Of a stretch of 64,000 nt of DNA, positions 1 through 12,582 are shown one piece after another. The stretch covers positions 62,001-126,000 of the forward strand of contig JAQFVV010013405.1 in the NCBI GenBank assembly GCA_028023455.1. The letters are read 5' to 3'. Position numbers and translations under genes: made by a program. Every line of letters starts with the position of its first letter. Position 1 is the first letter of the stretch. The stretch is from Epiperipatus broadwayi. Taxonomy: Eukaryota > Onychophora > Udeonychophora > Euonychophora > Peripatidae. The notes under the pieces were generated by a model, which made no database searches, was not told where the DNA came from, and was given only the letters and a program-made list of their open reading frames with translations.

Positions 1-234
1 ACTTTTAATTTATAATAATCACAACTTTTTAACTTTTATGAACTCTTAGTTTTTTCTATAGAAAAACTCCCCCTCCCCTCTTTTAATTAATCAATTTTAT
101 TTCAAAAACTAATGATAGAATGCTATCTGACTCTTATTCGAAAACAACTGCATTTCATTTAATAACAACACTTTAGATTTTTACAACTTATTTTTTTAGA
201 TAAATTAGTATGGGCCAATTTCAATATTGGTACA
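1..234 (-). mobile_element. Partial LTR at the left edge of the array
   Basis: Matches the 3'-coordinate part (U3 start on the minus strand) of the complete LTRs at 2806-4349 and 6911-8453. The rest lies beyond the window. Confidence 0.7.
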
Positions 235-1770
235 TTGCACCCCCTTGATTTGAGAGTAAAATGTGTCATTTTTGACCATTTTATCTCTGACAACTTTAAT
301 TCTTAATTCTAATTATTATTATTTTTTTAAGTTTGCCTTTATTTATATCTTTCACTTTTACATACTAAGGACAATCTTCAATTATGCTTTATTTCTTTCT
401 ATGCTGAAGACATTGCTTACAATGTTCCGAGTCCTGGATAGTGACCACTGGGACAAACTAATTTTGTGGCACAGGGATCTTTTGGAAATAAGGCAGAGGC
501 AGATTCACTGACTTATACCGAATTACACATATAAAAAATGAAGCTTCATTTGCCGGGTTTCTACCGGACTTGAAGAAAGAAAGAGTCACAGTGAATGGCA
601 GGAATTATCAACTGTCCATTTTTGACTTATGCTTTGGAATGAGGTACGAGATATGGGGATTCTCCCCTGAAAAGTAACTTGCGGCTCATGCTGGATTTTC
701 CCAGTGTGCATTTTAAAAGAGAAATGATCCCTGCCAATCCATTATGGGTACTAAGATTTATCCAGTCGACAGCTTTAAACTTAACCTTATCTAAAACTTA
801 TTTCAACACCACCCTCATTCCCTTTAGATTCAAATCCTTATGCACTTTTAATACAACTTAGATTGACTTTATATTTATAATAATCTTTCAATATTATTTT
901 TAAATACACCTGAACATTACTTTAACATATTTATTTATATTACAATATTATTTATAACTCTTACAAACATTATTTAAAATATTTATTTACACTAATCTTA
1001 TAATATTATCTTTAAACCATAATGAACATTTTAAATATTAGTTTTGTGATACTATTTTTAAACCATTATTTTAACTTCTATATTTACATGCTTATATTCA
1101 GAAAACTATTTTATTTTGTTGCTCTTTATTATTATACAAAGATTTTATTGGATTTGATTACTTTAAACCATTTATTTATTTCCTTTTATTAACTTACGTA
1201 TATTCAAAACTATTTTATTTTACTACGATTCATTGTTTATTATTATTTACTACAGATAAAGTACACTTATTTGCTTAACTTGATTTTATCAATTTTATTT
1301 TAACTACTTGACCTACTTATTTATTTACGAACATTTTTTTAAATTAATATGTGCATGAAGAAAAAAAAAACAAAATCTTTTATTTTGCGAAGCCTCTGGT
1401 ATTATTATTACTTTCAAACATTTAACTTATTATTCTTCAGTTATTTTTAAATTTATTATCTTAGTTTTAAATAGAAGTTTCAGATTTAAACTTCTCAGAT
1501 TTATTTACATTAGAATAAACATATTCGTGCTCATTGTCCATTTCCGGTCCTTTTTGTTTCCGTTTACTTTAATATTCCATCCATTAACTAACTTCTAAAC
1601 TATGTCAGGTCATTTCTTCTTTCTACATACTAACTCTACAATATAAACTAACCTTCCTCTCTTATCTATCCCACTTTTATAATTTATTACTTTATCTCTT
1701 TCTCTTTCCATTCTATTTTTAACTTTGTAAATCAGAAAAACCTTGATATTTAGACAAACTCCGAATTACT

Positions 1771-2412
1771 TCAATCTGGGAATATTTTTTTATGCTTTCT
1801 TTTTTTAAATCTTTTTTTAAATCTATGAACATGAACGTTTGCTTTAAACCTTTTATTTTTAATTCTTTGTAAAAACTCTTTTACGCTATTTTCTACCTTG
1901 AATTTATATCTCTCTTCTATTTCTTGATCTACATTTGTTTCTACTTTTTCTGTAGCAATGCTATCTGATTCTAATTTAATTTCTATTTCCAAACTACTAT
2001 ATTTACCACTATCTGACTCTATTATCTTTTTGATGACCTCAACTTTTTGATTTTCCTTGACAAAATCTACTTCTATGATTTCTTGATTTATCTCTACCTT
2101 TCCTGTAATTTCATGTTCTATTTCTCTTAATTCTGCTCTGAGTTCCTTAATTTCTCCTTTAACCTGACTAATTTCTTCCTCCAATTCTGCTTTGAGTTCT
2201 AACTGGCTTTGTTTGAATTCTCGTATGTCTGCTTTGAATTCTTGCTGACTTCGCTCAAATTTCTGACACAATTCTTCTTTAAACTCTTGCATCATATACA
2301 TCATCATTTTCATCATCACTCACATCTCAGATACTTCTTTTTTCTCTTTTTCCACTAACTGAGGATTTTTTAAATATATTGGGCTTTCTTCCGGCTCCAT
2401 TTCTTTATTCAT
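1771..2412 (-). pseudogene. Gag-like coiled-coil ORF, array copy 1, broken by TGA
   Basis: Minus-strand frame beginning at ATG 2410-2412, about 375 nt downstream of the putative primer-binding site. The first 30 codons (starting MNKEMEPEESPIYL) run in frame into TGA at 2320-2322. The same frame then continues for 181 codons to a stop at 1771. The protein is a long charged coiled coil (repeats of the type QQEFKAE / QSQLELKAE) with a very basic C-terminus rich in KKR. Such coiled-coil N-terminal regions occur in gag proteins of arthropod-type Ty3/gypsy elements. I see no capsid major homology region, zinc knuckle, protease or reverse transcriptase. Identification as gag rests on position after LTR and PBS plus composition, not on a diagnostic domain. 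Confidence 0.6.
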
Positions 2413-2776
2413 AATTATGCTATTACTTTGTATTTTTATTTATTTTTTTTAAAATTATCTTTTGCATTAACAAATCAAATATTATTATTGTTTATTTATT
2501 TTTCTTACTAAGATGGAAACATATGCTGACTCCCCCCCTTTTGTCCATTTTTCTCTACCCATTCCTAATGCTTTAGCTCAGCCCAAATATCAACTGTCTG
2601 ATTTAAAACAATGATTTATCTTAACCAACATAAATAGCATAAATCTCTTTTCATTTAAAGAAAAAAAGGTTTTGGTCAATTCTTTATTTTATTTTTAAAT
2701 TAATACCACTTTAAATATGTAATTTACCTTTTCTTTAAGGTTTTTATTTTTAAACAAGAAAAAAGTATTTAATTAA

Positions 2777-2805
2777 CTGTCATTTATGACAGGTTTAGCC
2801 CCAAA
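2777..2805 (-). promoter_or_regulatory. Putative primer-binding site and adjacent hairpin
   Basis: On the minus strand the LTR ends in CGCAACA at 2806 and is followed at once by TTTGGGGCTAAACCTGTC (2788-2805), the position and TGG start expected of a tRNA primer site. A 7 bp hairpin (CTGTCAT/ATGACAG, 2777-2792) follows. The primer tRNA is not identified. Equivalent sequence lies at about 6893-6910 and 10947-10964. Confidence 0.5.
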
Positions 2806-4349
2806 TGTTGCGAGACATTTGTACCGGATCACTCCACAGAATGAACTTACTTACACGCATATATGTTTTGGCTGGTTTCAAACTTCTCCATAATACATTT
2901 ACAATCTTGTTTACTTATAAATGTTATGTGAATGAACCGGCATGTTCAAGCAAAATGGGAAATATTATTGATAGCTTTAACTATCAACAATGGCCCACCT
3001 TGGCTGCTAGATTCAAACCCCACTATCCAAACACTTTATTTGTTTTGAAGTAAACCCCGGGCACCAGCTAGTCTCAGACTAACATATTTGGTTAGTAGGC
3101 TCATAATCCAGTGCTCAAAACGATCCCAAAACTAGCCCAGTCTAATTTTAATCAATAATAAAATATAGTTTAATTAGTGGTGATTGAATTGATAAAAGAT
3201 TTGTAAAAAGAATTGATATGAAATATTGACTGACAAATAAAGTTTAAGTTTTAAAGACCATTTATTTTAATTAACATTTACTAATTTTAAACATTTTAAT
3301 TTAACACACTATAATATGTCTTATGAGGAAGCAAAATAATACTTGACATTGATAAATTATCTAACATTCACAAACATGCACATCAATAGTTCATTTTATG
3401 CATGATTATAGAGTTCAAATTGCTTGTCTCTGTAGGATTTATAAATTAAATTGATGGCTACTATATATAAATGAAATTAATAAAATGTTTTACTTAGGAT
3501 TTTTGGAACATGGATATTGCTTGTTGTTGGCTGCTTCTGACAGAGCATATCTAACCAGTTAGATTTGACATTTCTTGAGGAGATTTGATGCTAATCCGTT
3601 GGTTTTATTCTTGGAGACAGTTGAACATTGATGGAGGATTTCTGAGCTGTTATGCAGACATTATTTCATGGGAAGGTTTTGATGATCTTGTTGGACTAAA
3701 AGGCTGAAGTAAGAGCATGGATAAATAATATAAATTGCACTGTTATCTGAACTGAAACAAGACTGACACTGAAAACTAGGCTGAAACTGAATGTACGATA
3801 AAATCTGGCTATTTATATATGTGAAGTGTTTTTGTTTTAATATCCCCTGGCAATGTGTGTTGTCAAAATTCTTTTAGTAACTAATCCTTTGACATGTTTT
3901 TGAACATTATTTAATTAGTAGTAGCCACCACAAACATGTTGTTTGTATCTCTTTAATTAGTAGCCCACCACTGTGTGTTTTTAAATATAATTTCTTTTTA
4001 ACTTTCATTTATATTTTTTATATATATTATTCTAACATGCAAAAATTTATTTACACTCGCATGCACATATATAATTTATTATAATAAGTCTGAATGAAAA
4101 GAGATTTATATTTTAACTTTTAATTTATAATAATCACAACTTTTTAACTTTTATGAACTCTTAGTTTTTTCTATAGAAAAACTCCCCCTCCCCTCTTTTA
4201 ATTAATCAATTTTATTTCAAAAACTAATGATAGAATGCTATCTGACTCTTATTCGAAAACAACTGCATTTCATTTAATAACAACACTTTAGATTTTTACA
4301 ACTTATTTTTTTAGATAAATTAGTATGGGCCAATTTCAATATTGGTACA
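2806..4349 (-). mobile_element. LTR, array copy 1 (1544 bp)
   Basis: Boundaries are inferred: on the minus strand the block starts TGTACC after a short purine-rich tract with GGGGG (4350-4361 complement) and ends CAACA just before the primer-binding site. It contains a TATA box and a TCAGT initiator at the right spacing. The right edge matches where the fourth, terminal copy breaks off at 12549, which independently supports the border. The plus-strand reading frame at 2805-3053 is antisense to the LTR and shows no recognisable domain. Confidence 0.65.
3786..3819 (-). promoter_or_regulatory. LTR core promoter: TATA box and TCAGT initiator
   Basis: Minus-strand TATAAATA occupies 3810-3817 and TCAGT occupies 3786-3790, placing the TATA box 29 nt upstream of the initiator A at 3788. 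The same pair with the same 29 nt spacing recurs at 7892/7921 and 11990/12019. It predicts transcription towards lower coordinates through U5, primer site and gag. Confidence 0.55.
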
Positions 4350-5875
4350 TTGCACCCCCTTGATTTGAGAGTAAAATGTGTCATTTTTGACCATTTTATC
4401 TCTGACAACTTTAATTCTTAATTCTAATTATTATTTTTTTAAGTTTGCCTTTTTTTATATCTTTCACTTTTACATACTAAGGACAATCTTCAATTATGCT
4501 TTACTTCTTTCTATGCTGAAGACATTGCTTACAATGTTCCGAGTCCTGGATAGTGACCACTGGGACAAACTAATTTTGTGGCACAGGGATCTTTTGGAAG
4601 TGAGGCAGATTCACTGACTTATACCGACTTACACGTATAAAAAATGAAGCTTCATTTGCCGGGTTTCTACCGGACTTGGAGAAAGAAAGAATCACAGTGA
4701 ATGGCAGGAATTATCAACTGTCCATTTTTGACTTATGCTTTGGAATGAGGTACGAGATATGGGGATTCTCCCCTGAAAAGTAACTTGTGGCTCATGCTGG
4801 ATTTTCCCAGTGTGCATTTTAAAAGAGAAGTGATCCCTGCCAATCCATTATGGGTACTAAGATTTATCCAGTCAGCAGCTTTAAACTTAACCTTATCTAA
4901 AACTTATTTCAATACCACCCTCATTCCCTTTAGATTCAAATCCTTATACACTCTTAATACAACTTAGATTGACTTTATATTTATATTAAACTTTCAATAT
5001 TATTTTTAAATACACCTGAACATTACTTTAACATATTTATTTATATTACAATATTATTTATAACTCTTACAAACATTATTTAAAATATTTATTTACACTA
5101 ATCTTATAATATTATCTTTAAACCATTATGAACATTTTAAATATTAGTTTTGTGATACTATTTTTAAACCATTATTTTAACTTCTATATTTACATGCTTA
5201 TATTCAGAAAACTATTTTATTTTGTTGCTCTTTATTATTATACAAAGATTTTATTGGATTTGATTACTTTAAACCATTTATTTATTTCCTTTTATTAACT
5301 TACGTATATTCAAAACTATTTTATTTTACTACGATTCATTGTTTATTATTATTTACTACAGATACAGTACACTTATTTGCTTAACTTGATTTTATCAATT
5401 TTATTTTAACTACTTGACCTACTTATTTATTTACGAACATTTTTTTTAATTAATATGTGCAAGGAGAAAAAAAACAAAATCTTTTATTTTACGAAGCCTC
5501 TGGTATTATTATTACTTTCAAACATTTAACTTATTATTCTTCAGTTATTTTTAAATTTATTATCTTAGTTTTAAATAGAAGTTTCAGATTTAAACTTCTA
5601 AGATTTATTTACATTAGAATAAACATATTCGTGCTCATTGTCCATTTCCGGTCCTCTTTGTTTCTGTTTACTTTAATATTCCATCCATTAACTAACTTCT
5701 AAACTATGTCAGGTCATTTCTTCTTTCTACATACTAACTCTATAATATAAACTAACTTTCCTCTCTTATCTATCCCACTTTTATAATTTATTACTTTATC
5801 TCTTTCTCTTTCCGTTCTATTTTTAACTTTGTAAATAAAAAAAAACCTTGATATTTAGACAAACTCCAAATTACT

Positions 5876-6517
5876 TCAATCTGGGAATATTTTTTTATGC
5901 TTTCTTTTTTTAAATCTTTTTTTAAATCTATGAACATGAACGTTTGCTTTAAACCTTTTATTTTTAATTCTTTGTAAAAACTCTTTTACGCTATTTTCTA
6001 CCTTGAATTTATATCTCTCTTCTATTTCTTGATCTACATTTGTTTCTACTTTTTCTGTAGCAATGCTATCTGATTCTAATTTAATTTCTATTTCCAAACT
6101 ACTATATTTACCACTATCTGACTCTATTATCTTTTTGATGACCTCAACTTTTTGATTTTCCTTGACAAAATCTACTTCTATGATTTCTTGATTTATCTCT
6201 ACCTTTCCTGTAATTTCATGTTCTATTTCTCTTAATTCTGCTCTGAGTTCCTTAATTTCTCCTTTAACCTGACTAATTTCTTCCTTCAATTCTGCTTTGA
6301 GTTCTAACTGGCTTTGTTTGAATTCTTGTATTTCTGCTTTGAATTCTTGCTGACTTCGCTCAAATTTCTGACACAATTCTTCTTTAAACTCTTGCATCAT
6401 ATACATCATCATTTTCATCATCACTCACATCTCAGATACTTCTTTTTTCTCTTTTTCCACTAACTGAGGATTTTTTAAATATATTGGGCTTTCTTCCGGC
6501 TCCATTTCTTTATTCAT
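5876..6517 (-). pseudogene. Gag-like coiled-coil ORF, array copy 2, same TGA
   Basis: Near-identical to the copy-1 frame: ATG at 6515-6517, 30 codons, in-frame TGA at 6425-6427, then 181 codons to 5876. The sharing of the stop by all three copies shows the defect was already present in the founder. Only a few residues differ from copy 1 (for example EIQEFK for DIREFK), so most of the frame has stayed open since amplification, probably because little time has passed. Confidence 0.6.
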
Positions 6518-6910
6518 AATTACGCTATTACTTTGTATTTTTATTTATTTTTTTTAAAATTATCTTTTGCATTAACAAATCAAATATTATTATTGTTTAT
6601 TTATTTTTCTTACTAAGATGGAAACATATGCTGACTCCCCCCCTTTTGTCCATTTTTCTCTACCCATTCCTAATGCTTTAGCTCAGCCCAAATATCAACT
6701 GTCTGATTTAAAACAATGATTTATCTTAACCAACATAAATAGCATAAATCTCTTTTCATTTAAAGAAAAAAAGGTTTTGGTCAATTCTTTATTTTATTTT
6801 TAAATTAATACCACTTTAAATATGTAATTTACCTTTTCTTTAAGGTTTTTATTTTTAAACAAGAAAAAAGTATTTAATTAACTGTCATTTATGACAGGTT
6901 TAGCCCCAAA

Positions 6911-8453
6911 TGTTGCGAGACATTTGTACTGGATCACTCCACAGAATGAACTTACTTACACGCATATATGTTTTGGCTGGTTTCAAACATCTCCATAATA
7001 CATTTACAATCTTGTTTACTTATAAATGTTATGTGAATGAACCGGTATGTTCAAGCAAAATGGGAAATATTATTGATAGCTTTAACTATCAACAATGGCC
7101 CACCTTGGCTGCTAGATTCAAACCCCACTATCCAAACACTTTATTTGTTTTGAAGTAAACCCCGGGCACCAGCTAGTCTCAGACTAACATATTTGGTTAG
7201 TAGGCTCATAATCCAGTGCTCAAAACGATCCCAAAACTAGCCCAGTCTAATTTTAATCAATAATAAAATATAGTTTAATTAGTGGTGATTGAATTGATAA
7301 AAGATTTGTAAAAGAATTGATATGAAATATTGACTGACAAATAAAGTTTAAGTTTTAAAGACCATTTATTTTAATTAACATTTACTAATTTTAAACATTT
7401 TAATTTAACACACTATAATATGTCTTATGAGGAAGCAAAATAATACTTGACATTGATAAATTATCTAACATTCACAAACATGCACATCAATAGTTCATTT
7501 TATGCATGATTATAGAGTTCAAATTGCTTGTCTCTGTAGGATTTATAAATTAAATTGATGGCTACTATATATAAATGAAATTAATAAAATGTTTTACTTA
7601 GGATTTTTGGAACATGGATATTGCTTGTTGTTGGCTGCTTCTGACAGAGCATATCTAACCAGTTAGATTTGACATTTCTTGAGGAGATTTGATGCTAATC
7701 CGTTGGTTTTATTCTTGGAGACAGTTGAACATTGATGGAGGATTTCTGAGCTGTTATGCAGACATTATTTCATGGGAAGGTTTTGATGATCTTGTTGGAC
7801 TAAAAGGCTGAAGTAAGAGCATGGATAAATAATATAAATTGCACTGTTATCTGAACTGAAACAAGACTGACACTGAAAACTAGGCTGAAACTGAATGTAC
7901 GATAAAATCTGGCTATTTATATATGTGAAGTGTTTTTGTTTTAATATCCCCTGGCAATGTGTGTTGTCAAAATTCTTTTAGTAACTAATCCTTTGACATG
8001 TTTTTGAACATTATTTAATTAGTAGTAGCCACCACAAACATGTTGTTTGTATCTCTTTAATTAGTAGCCCACCACTGTGTGTTTTTAAATATAATTTCTT
8101 TTTAACTTTCATTTATATTTTTTATATATATTATTCTAACATGCAAAAATTTATTTACACTCGCATGCACATATATAATTTATTATAATAAGTCTGAATG
8201 AAAAGAGATTTATATTTTAACTTTTAATTTATAATAATCACAACTTTTTAACTTTTATGAACTCTTAGTTTTTTCTATAGAAAAACTCCCCCTCCCCTCT
8301 TTTAATTAATCAATTTTATTTCAAAAACTAATGATAGAATGCTATCTGACTCTTATTCGAAAACAACTGCATTTCATTTAATAACAACACTTTAGATTTT
8401 TACAACTTATTTTTTTAGATAAATTAGTATGTGCCAATTTCAATATTGGTACA
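6911..8453 (-). mobile_element. LTR, array copy 2 (1543 bp)
   Basis: Aligns end to end with the LTR at 2806-4349. The promoter pair lies at 7892-7921. The polypurine tract next to its U3 is altered here (the complement of 8454-8464 reads AAAGGGTTCAA), unlike the GGGGG run beside the other copies. Confidence 0.65.
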
Positions 8454-9980
8454 TTGAACCCTTTTGATTTGAGAGTAAAATGTGTCATTTTTGACCATTT
8501 TATCTCTGACAACTTTAATTCTTAATTCTAATTATTATTTTTTTAAGTTTGCCTTTTTTTATATCTTTCACTTTTACATACTAAGGACAATCTTCAATTA
8601 TGCTTTACTTCTTTCTATGCTGAAGACATTGCTTACAATGTTCCGAGTCCTGGATAGTGACCACTGGGACAAACTAATTTTGTGGCACAGGGATCTTTTG
8701 GAAATGAGGCAGATTCACTGACTTATACCGACTTACACGTATAAAAAATGAAGCTTCATTTGCCGGGTTTCTACCGGACTTGGAGAAAGAAAGAATCACA
8801 GTGAATGGCAGGAATTATCAACTGTCCATTTTTGACTTATGCTTTGGAATGAGGTACGAGATATGGGGATTCTCCCCTGAAAAGTAACTTGTGGCTCATG
8901 CTGGATTTTCCCAGTGTGCATTTTAAAAGAGAAGTGATCCCTGCCAATCCATTATGGGTACTAAGATTTATCCAGTCAGCAGCTTTAAACTTAACCTTAT
9001 CTAAAACTTATTTCAACACCACCCTCATTCCCTTTAGATTCAAATCCTTATGCACTTTTAATACAACTTAGATTGACTTTACATTTATATTAACCTTTCA
9101 ATATTATTTTTAAATACACATGAACATTACTTTAACATATTTATTTATATTACAATATTATTTATAACTCTTACAAACATTATTTAAAATATTTATTTAT
9201 ACTAATCTTATAATATTATCTTTAAACCATTATGAACATTTTAAATATTAGTTTTGTGATACTATTTTTAAACCATTATTTTAACTTCTATATTTACATG
9301 CTTATATTCAGAAAACTATTTTATTTTGTTGCTCTTTATTATTATACAAAGATTTTATTGGATTTGATTACTTTAAACCATTTATTTATTTCCTTTTATT
9401 AACTTACGTATATTCAAAACTATTTTATTTTACTACGATTCATTGTTTATTATTATTTACTACAGATACAGTACACTTATTTGCTTAACTTGATTTTATC
9501 AATTTTATTTTAACTACTTGACCTACTTATTTATTTACGAACATTTTTTTTAATTAATATGTGCAAGGAGAAAAAAAAACAAAATCTTTTATTTTGCGAA
9601 GCCTCTGGTATTATTATTACTTTCAAACATTTAACTTATTATTCTTCAGTTATTTTTAAATTTATTATCTTAGTTTTAAATAGAAGTTTCAGATTTAAAC
9701 TTCTAAGATTTATTTACATTAGAATAAACATATTCGTGCTCATTGTCCATTTCCGGTCCTCTTTGTTTCTGTTTACTTTAATATTCCATCCATTAACTAA
9801 CTTCTAAACTATGTCAGGTCATTTCTTCTTTCTACATACTAACTCTATAATATAAACTAACTTTCCTCTCTTATCTATCCCACTTTTATAATTTATTACT
9901 TTATCTCTTTCTCTTTCCGTTCTATTTTTAACTTTGTAAATAAAAAAAAACCTTGATATTTAGACAAACTCCAAATTACT

Positions 9981-10574
9981 TCAATCTGGGAATATTTTTT
10001 TATGCTTTCTTTTTTTAAATCTTTTTTTAAATCTATGAACATGAACATTTGCTTTAAACTTTTTATTTTTAATTCTTTGTAAAAACTCTTTTACGCTAAT
10101 TTCTGCTTTCTCTGTAGCAATGCTATCTGATTCTAATTTCATTTCTATTTCCAAACTACTATATTTACCACTATCTGACTCTATTATCTCTTTGATGACC
10201 TCAACTTTTTGATTTTCCTTGACAAAATCTACTTCTATGATTTCTTGATTTATCTCTACCTTTCCTATAATTTCATGTTCTATTTCTCTTACTTCTGCTC
10301 TGAGTTCCTTAATTTCTCCTTTAACCTGACTAATTTCTTCCTCCAATTCTGCTTTGAGTTCTAACTGGCTTTGTTTGAATTCTCGTATTTCTGCTTTGAA
10401 TTCTTGCTGACTTCGCTCAAATTTCTGACACAATTCTTCTTTAAACTCTTGCATCATATACATCATCATTTTCATCATCATTCACATCTCAGATACTTCT
10501 TCTTTCTCTTTTTCCACTAACTGAGGATTTTTTAAATATATTGGGCTTTCTTCCGGCTCCATTTCTTTATTCAT
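9981..10574 (-). pseudogene. Gag-like coiled-coil ORF, array copy 3, TGA plus internal deletion
   Basis: ATG at 10572-10574, the same in-frame TGA, then an open frame to 9981. Relative to copies 1 and 2 it lacks 16 codons near the C-terminal third (the stretch beginning VETNVDQEIE is replaced by AEIS), which keeps the frame. The N-terminal coiled coil and the basic tail ending KKIFPD are retained. No enzymatic domain is visible. Confidence 0.6.
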
Positions 10575-10964
10575 AGTTACACTATTACTTTGTATTTTTA
10601 TTTATTTTTTTTAAAATTATCTTTTGCATTAACAAATCAAATATTATTGTTTATTTATTTTTCTTACTAAGATGGAAACATATGCTGACTCCCCCCCTTT
10701 TGTCCATTTTTCTCTACCCATTCCTAATGCTTTAGCTCAGCCCAAATATCAACTGTCTGATTTAAAACAATGATTTATCTTAACCAACATAAATAGCATA
10801 AATCTCTTTTCATTTAAAGAAAAAAAGGTTTTGGTCAATTCTTTATTTTATTTTTAAATTAATACCACTTTAAATATGTAATTTAGCTATTCTTTAAGGT
10901 TTTTATTTTTAAACAAGAACAAAGTATTTAATTAACTGTCATTTATGACAGGTTTAGCCCCAAA

Positions 10965-12545
10965 TGTTGGGAGACATTTGTACCGGATCACTCCACAGAA
11001 TGAACTTACTTACACGCATATATGTTTTGGCTGGTTTCAAACTTCTCCATAATACATTTACAATCTTGTTTACTTATAAATGTTATGTGAACGAACCGGC
11101 ATGTTCAAGCAAAATGGGAAATATTATTGATAGCTTTAACTATCAACAATGGCCCACCTTGGCTGCTAGATTCAAACCCACACTATCCAAACACTTTATT
11201 CATTTTGAAGTAAACCCCGGGCACCAGCTAGTCTCAGACTAACATATTTGGTCTGTAGGCTCATAATCCAGTGCTCAAAACGATCCCAAAACTAGCCCAG
11301 TCTAATTTTAATCAATAATAAAATATAGTTTAATTAGTGGTGATTGAATTGATAAAAGATTTGTAAAAGAATTGATAAAAAATATTGACTGACAAATAAA
11401 GTTTAAGTTTTAAAGACCATTTATTTTAATTAACATTTACTAATTTTAAACATTCTAATTTAACACACTATAATATGTCTTATGAGGAAGCAAAATAATA
11501 CTTGACATTGATAAATTATCTAACATTCACAAACATGCACATCAATAGTTCATTTTATGCATGATAATAGAGTTCAAATTGCTTGTCTCTGTAGGATTTA
11601 TGAATTACATTGGTGGCTACTATATATAAATGAGATTAATAAAATGTTTTACTTAGAATTTTTCGAACATGGACATTGCTTGTTGTTGGCTGCTTCTGAC
11701 GGAGTATATCTAACCGGTTAGATTTGACATTTCTTGAGGAGATTTGATGCTAATCCATTGGTTTTATTCTTGGAGACAGTTGAGTGAACAATGATGGAGG
11801 ATTTCTGAGCTGTTATGCAGACATTGTTTCATGGGAAGGTTTTGATGATCTCATTGGACTAAAGGGCTGAAGTAAGACCGTATATTCCCAAAAGCCACAC
11901 AGCACTGCATTTCTGTTTCTGGATACTTAATATAAACTGCACTGTTATCTGAATTGAAATAAAACTGACACTGAAAACTAGGCTGAAACTGAATGTCCAA
12001 TAAAATCTGGCTATTTATATATGAGAAGTGTTTTTGTTTTAATATCCCCCAGCAATGTGTGTTGTCGAAATTCCTTTAGTAACTAATCCTTTGACATGTT
12101 TTTGAAGATTGTTTAATTAGTAGCAGCCACCACAAACATGTTGTTTTTATCTCTTTAATTAGTAGGCCACTGCTGTGTGTTTTTAAATATAATTTCTTTT
12201 TAACTTTCATTTATATGTTTTTATATATTATTCTAACACACATACATTTGTTTACATTTGCACGTACATATATAATTTATTATAATAAGCCCGACTGAAA
12301 AGAGATTTATATTTTAACTTTTAATTTATAATAATCACAACTCTTTAACTTTTATGAACTCTTAGTTTTTTCTATAGGAAAACTCCCCCTCTTTTAATTA
12401 ATCAATTTTATTTCAAGAACCAGTGATAGAATACTATCTGACTATTACTTTATTAGAAAACAACTGCATTTCATTTAATAATGACACTTTAGATATTTAC
12501 AACTTATTTTTTTAGATAAATTAGTATGTGCCAATTTCAATATTG

Positions 12546-12549
<4 letters not shown>
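10965..12549 (-). mobile_element. Terminal (5') LTR of the array
   Basis: More diverged from its siblings than they are from each other, with several indels. It ends at GGTAC (plus strand), exactly at the LTR border inferred in the other units, and abuts a TA microsatellite at 12550. Because elements read on the minus strand, this is the upstream LTR of the whole array. Confidence 0.6.

Positions 12550-12577
<28 letters not shown>
12550..12577. repeat. TA microsatellite at array border
   Basis: About 14 TA units directly abutting the LTR end. Confidence 0.9.

Positions 12578-12582
<5 letters not shown>

Larger units (their letters stand above)
1..12549 (-). repeat. Tandem array of ~4.1 kb LTR-plus-internal units
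   Basis: The same start sequence recurs at 1, 4116, 8220 and 12317, so the window holds three full units (about 4115, 4104 and 4097 bp) and the beginning of a fourth, which stops at 12549 against a TA microsatellite. Each unit splits into a ~1.55 kb block with LTR features and a ~2.5 kb internal block with a gag-like reading frame, both read on the minus strand. The order is therefore LTR-internal-LTR-internal-LTR-internal-LTR, the arrangement expected from unequal recombination between LTRs. The left end lies outside the window. Units differ by scattered substitutions and small indels, so the array is not brand new. Confidence 0.85.

Noticed and set aside
263-861. Plus-strand frames recurring in each array unit (82/79 codons and 60 codons)
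   Set aside because: Opposite to the element's strand; conservation reflects tandem duplication. No pol motif found on the minus strand here either.
2805-3053. 82-codon plus-strand frame repeated in the array (also at 6910 and 10964)
   Set aside because: Antisense within the LTR and conserved only because the units are repeated; copy 3 shifts frame near its end, and no domain is visible.
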